NCBI RefSeq assembly: GCF_004342985.1
Contig: NZ_SMBO01000002.1
Span: 615,270 to 679,269, forward strand
Direction: 5' to 3'
Length of the DNA: 64,000 nt
Origin: Novosphingobium sp. PhB57
GTDB lineage: Bacteria > Pseudomonadota > Alphaproteobacteria > Sphingomonadales > Sphingomonadaceae
Both the position numbers and the translations under genes were made by a program. Positions 62,714-64,000 of this stretch are shown one piece after another. The notes below the pieces were generated by a model, which saw only the letters and a list, made by a program, of their open reading frames with translations, was not told the DNA's origin and searched no databases. Position 1 is the first letter of the stretch; every line of letters starts with the position of its first letter.

Positions 62714-63373
62714 TCACATCGGGGTGGGGCTGGCCGATGTAGGATCGCCCGATGTTTCCCACCGAATGTTCTCGATTGACTGCGCGCGAAGCCAGTCATC
62801 GACCTGCCATGCAAGACCCTGAGCGGCTATCGTCCATCGTAAGTAGGCCACAATCCTCCCTTGCCCCGCATCGGCGAAGCGCACGAGGTGAAAGCGGTTC
62901 CGAAACCACGACACCCATACGGATCGCTTTCCGAGCAGAGCAGGAAGGACCTTGTTACCCTTGGCGCGCATATCGTCGCGAAAAGCGGCAGCGACCTGAT
63001 CGGCGTTTGTGAGCCTAGCGCCATCCGGCATTTCAAAGATCGCTTGATCTCGCAGGCGAACCGACACGCTCGTCGCGTTGCCGTGGTCTGCTTGACTGGT
63101 CATTCCTGCCCGCGCTAGCCGTTCAAGAATGGTCGCATCGCGACCGCCGTACCGGACACAATCGACTTCACTCGACCACATTGCGCGTATCGTTCTATCG
63201 ACCTCGTTCCTCGAACAGGGTTGCCGGACAATGAAACAGTGATGCTCCCCAGTGTGGAATATTTCCGGCGCGATGTCCTCGGGTACTCCGCATAGTAGGC
63301 AGCAGTCGGGTTCGACATAGAAGTCGCCCTGACCACGGACGGCCTCATTCGCAGATAGCGGCGGCATTTCCAT
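62714..63373 (-). CDS. Ferredoxin-like hypothetical protein
   Basis: About 219 residues. The N-terminal part has a Cys-rich motif 'EPDCCLLCGVPEDIAPEIF' followed by 'HHCFIVRQPCSRNEVDRTI' and 'SEVDCVRYGG', resembling single-cluster 4Fe-4S ferredoxins. The rest ('VSVRLRDQAIFEMPDGARL', then a Trp/Arg-rich C-terminus) is unrecognised. Codon choice is less GC-rich at third positions than in its neighbours, suggesting transfer. I place the start at ATG 63373 (GGAGGG about 12 bases upstream); ATG 63367 and 63412 are alternatives. An IS30 element begins about 80 bp upstream and may have cut off its promoter. Confidence 0.6.
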   Translation of the reverse strand: MEMPPLSANEAVRGQGDFYVEPDCCLLCGVPEDIAPEIFHTGEHHCFIVRQPCSRNEVDRTIRAMWSSEVDCVRYGGRDATILERLARAGMTSQADHGNATSVSVRLRDQAIFEMPDGARLTNADQVAAAFRDDMRAKGNKVLPALLGKRSVWVSWFRNRFHLVRFADAGQGRIVAYLRWTIAAQGLAWQVDDWLRAQSIENIRWETSGDPTSASPTPM

Positions 63374-63450
63374 TCCGTGTCGATACCCTCCGTTTCTGTA
63401 TAAGGCCACCATTGGCTGTATTGACGTTGCCCCAGCAATGTCGGCTTTGG

Positions 63451-64000
63451 GGGGTGGGTTCAACGGGTGGCGGCAACACTTTAATCTTTTGAGGAAGATG
63501 GAGTGTCGCGATGAAGCAGCGTCGTCGGATCTATTACACGGCCAGCCAGCGAGCGGAGATATGGGATCGTTGGCAGCGCGGGGAATCGATGAGTTCGATT
63601 GGGCGAAGGTTTGATCGAGAGTCATGGTCGGTATTTTCGGTGATTTCGCCGACCGGCGGTATCAGGCCCACCGATCGCAAACGTGGCCGCCTTGCGCTGA
63701 GCCTTGCCGAACGGGAGGAGATATCCCGGGGCCTGAGCGTCAGTGAACCCTTGCGTGCGATAGCACGGCGACTGGGCCGCGCGCCTTCGACGATCAGTCG
63801 CGAAGTCAGGCGTAACGGCGGCCTTGCACGCTATCGGGCGACCGCGTCCGATCAGGCGGCATGGGATCGTGCCTTGCGGCCCAAGCCCTGCAAGCTGGCT
63901 TGTTCGCCGCAACTGGCGCAGGCAGTATCGGCCAAGCTGCGCCGTAAATGGTCTCCGGAACAGATAGCGGGGTGGCTCAGGCGCAGCTTTCCCGAGGAGC
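63451..64000 (+). mobile_element. IS30-family insertion sequence, left part (runs off the right edge)
   Basis: The element is recognised by its transposase. The left terminal repeat probably lies around 63451-63480, where 'GGTTCAACGGGTGGCGGCAAC' resembles IS30-type ends. The right end is outside the window, so the inverted repeats and target duplication cannot be checked. Confidence 0.7.
63511..64000 (+). CDS. IS30-family transposase, N-terminal part
   Basis: The visible 163 residues carry the IS30 N-terminal helix-turn-helix ('RAEIWDRWQRGESMSSIGRR') and the second HTH_38 domain ('SLAEREEISRGLSVSEPLRA' to 'GRAPSTISREVRRNGG'), followed by 'CKLACSPQLAQAV' and 'KWSPEQIAGWLRRSFPEE'. The DDE catalytic core would follow beyond 64000. 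The frame is open to the edge with no stop. ATG 63511 is the first start after GAGGAAGATGGAG. Confidence 0.9.
   Translation, partial: MKQRRRIYYTASQRAEIWDRWQRGESMSSIGRRFDRESWSVFSVISPTGGIRPTDRKRGRLALSLAEREEISRGLSVSEPLRAIARRLGRAPSTISREVRRNGGLARYRATASDQAAWDRALRPKPCKLACSPQLAQAVSAKLRRKWSPEQIAGWLRRSFPEE

Overview
The window is about 64 kb of GC-rich, tightly packed chromosomal DNA. It looks like an alphaproteobacterium of the order Sphingomonadales (Novosphingobium/Sphingobium-like). The support is a complete Entner-Doudoroff operon, a 180-kDa-type NAD-glutamate dehydrogenase, an RcdA/DUF1465 protein, the cpoB-tilS order, and a pst-phoU-phoB locus with tandem 11-bp PHO boxes. Most genes sit in runs whose stop and start codons overlap (ATGA or GTGA). 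No rRNA, tRNA or CRISPR array was recognised. Gene calls rest on reading the translations and motifs; no database search was possible.

Layout. 1-6.2 kb: 5' part of nadA, a membrane protein, an MBL-fold hydrolase, an RcdA homologue, two small DUF465 genes and ptsP. 6.4-12.4 kb: a RodZ-like protein, a CpoB-like protein, tilS and two FAD-dependent oxidoreductases. 12.5-15.9 kb: an HscC-type Hsp70 with a membrane-anchored J-like partner. 16.1-20.0 kb: a sucrose/fructan locus in which an MFS transporter and a LacI-family regulator share one open reading frame, divergent from a GH68 levansucrase. 20.3-25.1 kb: NAD-glutamate dehydrogenase, followed by a terminator and REP-like hairpins. 25.4-29.3 kb: an Lrp regulator divergent from a phenylalanine/tyrosine degradation run (phhA, hpd, VOC protein, maiA). 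29.4-35.1 kb: a small protein, a HAD phosphatase, and a coupled four-gene operon (DUF1338, astD, M20 hydrolase, astA). 35.4-40.2 kb: a two-domain glycosyltransferase with a GH130 enzyme, then a DUF2279 gene broken by an amber codon. 40.4-48.3 kb: zwf-edd-glk-eda plus a divergent PEP-carboxylase-like gene. 48.7-57.5 kb: the phosphate regulon (phoR, porin, pstSCAB, phoU, phoB). 57.7-59.6 kb: a luciferase-like oxidoreductase and an IclR regulator. 59.6-62.5 kb: a glycosyltransferase and a metallophosphoesterase resembling the PlcP/Agt lipid-remodelling pair, divergent from an atypical response regulator, with PHO-box-like repeats between them. 62.7-64.0 kb: a ferredoxin-like hypothetical gene and the left part of an IS30-family element.

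How the parts fit. Sugar is phosphorylated by Glk, oxidised by Zwf and split by Edd/Eda; a PEP-carboxylase-like protein in the same operon may refill the TCA cycle. Phosphate starvation, sensed through PhoR/PhoB, probably induces Pst uptake and an outer-membrane porin. If the box calls are right, it also induces replacement of phospholipids by glycolipids.

The strongest candidates for something new are: the transporter-LacI fusion ORF; the DUF1338/astD/M20/astA operon, which could form a complete 'succinylated lysine to 2-oxoadipate' route; and the PHO-box-flanked PlcP/Agt pair with its degenerate response regulator.
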